Shown in pieces: positions 63,650 to 64,000 of a stretch of DNA of 64,000 nt (position 1 is the stretch's first letter; each line of letters opens with the position of its first letter). Below the pieces are notes generated by a model. That model ran no database searches, was not told the origin of the DNA, and worked only from the letters and a program-made list of their open reading frames with translations. A program made the translations under genes and the position numbers. The DNA is from Deltaproteobacteria bacterium (GTDB lineage: Bacteria > Desulfobacterota > Syntrophobacteria > Syntrophobacterales > Syntrophobacteraceae): contig JAAYVE010000024.1 of the NCBI GenBank assembly GCA_012517315.1, positions 62,001 through 126,000 on the forward strand. The letters are read 5' to 3'.

Positions 63650-64000
63650 CTAGAATTTGGCGTTCAGGTCCACCTGGAGAACGTCGATGGCCAGGGGCGG
63701 CCCTGAAATCTCGTCGGCGGTCATCCATCGGGCCGTGAGCCACACGTTCTTGTACAGGGCGAAATCTCCCCCCAGGATCCACCCCTTGGTGTTGGTGCCT
63801 CCCAGGTGGAAGTCGGAATCGGTGAAGGCGTCGATGCAGGCGTCCGCCTCCAGGTGCCTGTAGGCGCAGAAGGCCCGCCAGTCGGCGAACTTCGTCATGT
63901 CCGAGTGGCCGACGCTCATGCCCACGTGCCAGCCTTCCGTCTCCTCTTTCACGTCGGGGTTGCCCGTGAGGAGGGCCACCTCTTCCCGGTCGAATCCCAG
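63650..64000 (-). CDS. Putative outer-membrane porin, C-terminal part (5' end outside window)
   Basis: The frame runs off the right edge (LGFDREEVALLTGNPDV at the edge); about 116 residues are visible. Features: GTNTKGWILGGDFALYKNVWLTARWMTADEIS (amphipathic transmembrane strands), and the C-terminus LQVDLNAKF ends in phenylalanine, the BAM recognition signal. This resembles the Porin_5 (DUF3373-like putative porin) family. It fits a cluster with the PstS-like binding protein, PEP-CTERM-like protein and the coiled-coil protein. Confidence 0.7.
   Translation of the reverse strand: MGFDREEVALLTGNPDVKEETEGWHVGMSVGHSDMTKFADWRAFCAYRHLEADACIDAFTDSDFHLGGTNTKGWILGGDFALYKNVWLTARWMTADEISGPPLAIDVLQVDLNAKF

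Overview
The window looks like a chromosomal stretch from a high-GC, anaerobic, energy-versatile deltaproteobacterium (Desulfobacterota; most like a sulfate reducer or syntroph of the Syntrophobacterales type). This placement is an inference from gene content: [NiFe]-hydrogenase maturation genes, HybA/HybB modules paired with a multiheme cytochrome c, DsrE and rhodanese sulfur proteins, paired ferredoxin-containing MinD/Mrp ATPases, a PEP-CTERM-like protein, a Porin_5-like porin and a sigma-54 regulator. There is no 16S gene and no database comparison behind it.

Layout. 1-4.5 kb: hypF (partial), hypD, hypE and a zinc-ribbon radical SAM protein. 4.5-10.4 kb: an AmpG-type transporter, a KamA-family radical SAM enzyme, a decayed SLC13 anion permease, a PsiE-family protein and a CAP-domain lipoprotein. 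10.4-19.2 kb (minus strand): rho, then rpmE-prfA-prmC-murA-comEC-metallophosphoesterase. 19.9-27.2 kb: trxA-trxB-bamD, a glycine-zipper protein, radA, and gatB-mtnA. 27.7-30.5 kb: FmdB, a NifX-like/zinc-ribbon protein and two MinD-type ATPases with ferredoxin inserts. 30.6-34.4 kb: a GAF protein, an MBL-double-rhodanese protein and an MBL hydrolase.

34.5-41.3 kb is the most striking locus. A minus-strand operon dsrE-hybA-hybB-cytochrome encodes a DsrE protein, a HybA-like ferredoxin interrupted by two nonsense codons, a HybB/NrfD-type quinol-interacting membrane protein and a 13-heme cytochrome c (a tetraheme domain followed by an octaheme tetrathionate-reductase-like domain). No hydrogenase subunits accompany HybA/HybB. 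A near-consensus sigma-54 promoter faces this operon, and a divergent PAS-AAA-Fis sigma-54 activator lies next to it with an exact 11-3-11 palindrome between the two. I infer a quinol-linked periplasmic reductase or oxidase for sulfur or nitrogen oxyanions under sigma-54 control.

41.5-64 kb: sucCD, a ModE-like regulator and moeA, a NusG paralogue overlapping a fused MrfA-MrfB repair helicase/exonuclease, an MBL protein, an AmrS-like radical SAM protein, two PilT-type ATPases, thiL-thiD and two alpha/beta hydrolases. The right end is an envelope and phosphate-flavoured cluster: a putative Pho box before a small YezD-like gene, a likely GEMM-I (cyclic dinucleotide) riboswitch with a visible ribosome-binding-site sequestering alternative before a PEP-CTERM-like gene, a PstS-like binding protein, a coiled-coil membrane protein and a partial porin.

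Starts were chosen by ribosome-binding sites and family N-termini, so many are shorter than the longest open frame. No tRNA, rRNA, CRISPR array or intact insertion sequence was recognised.
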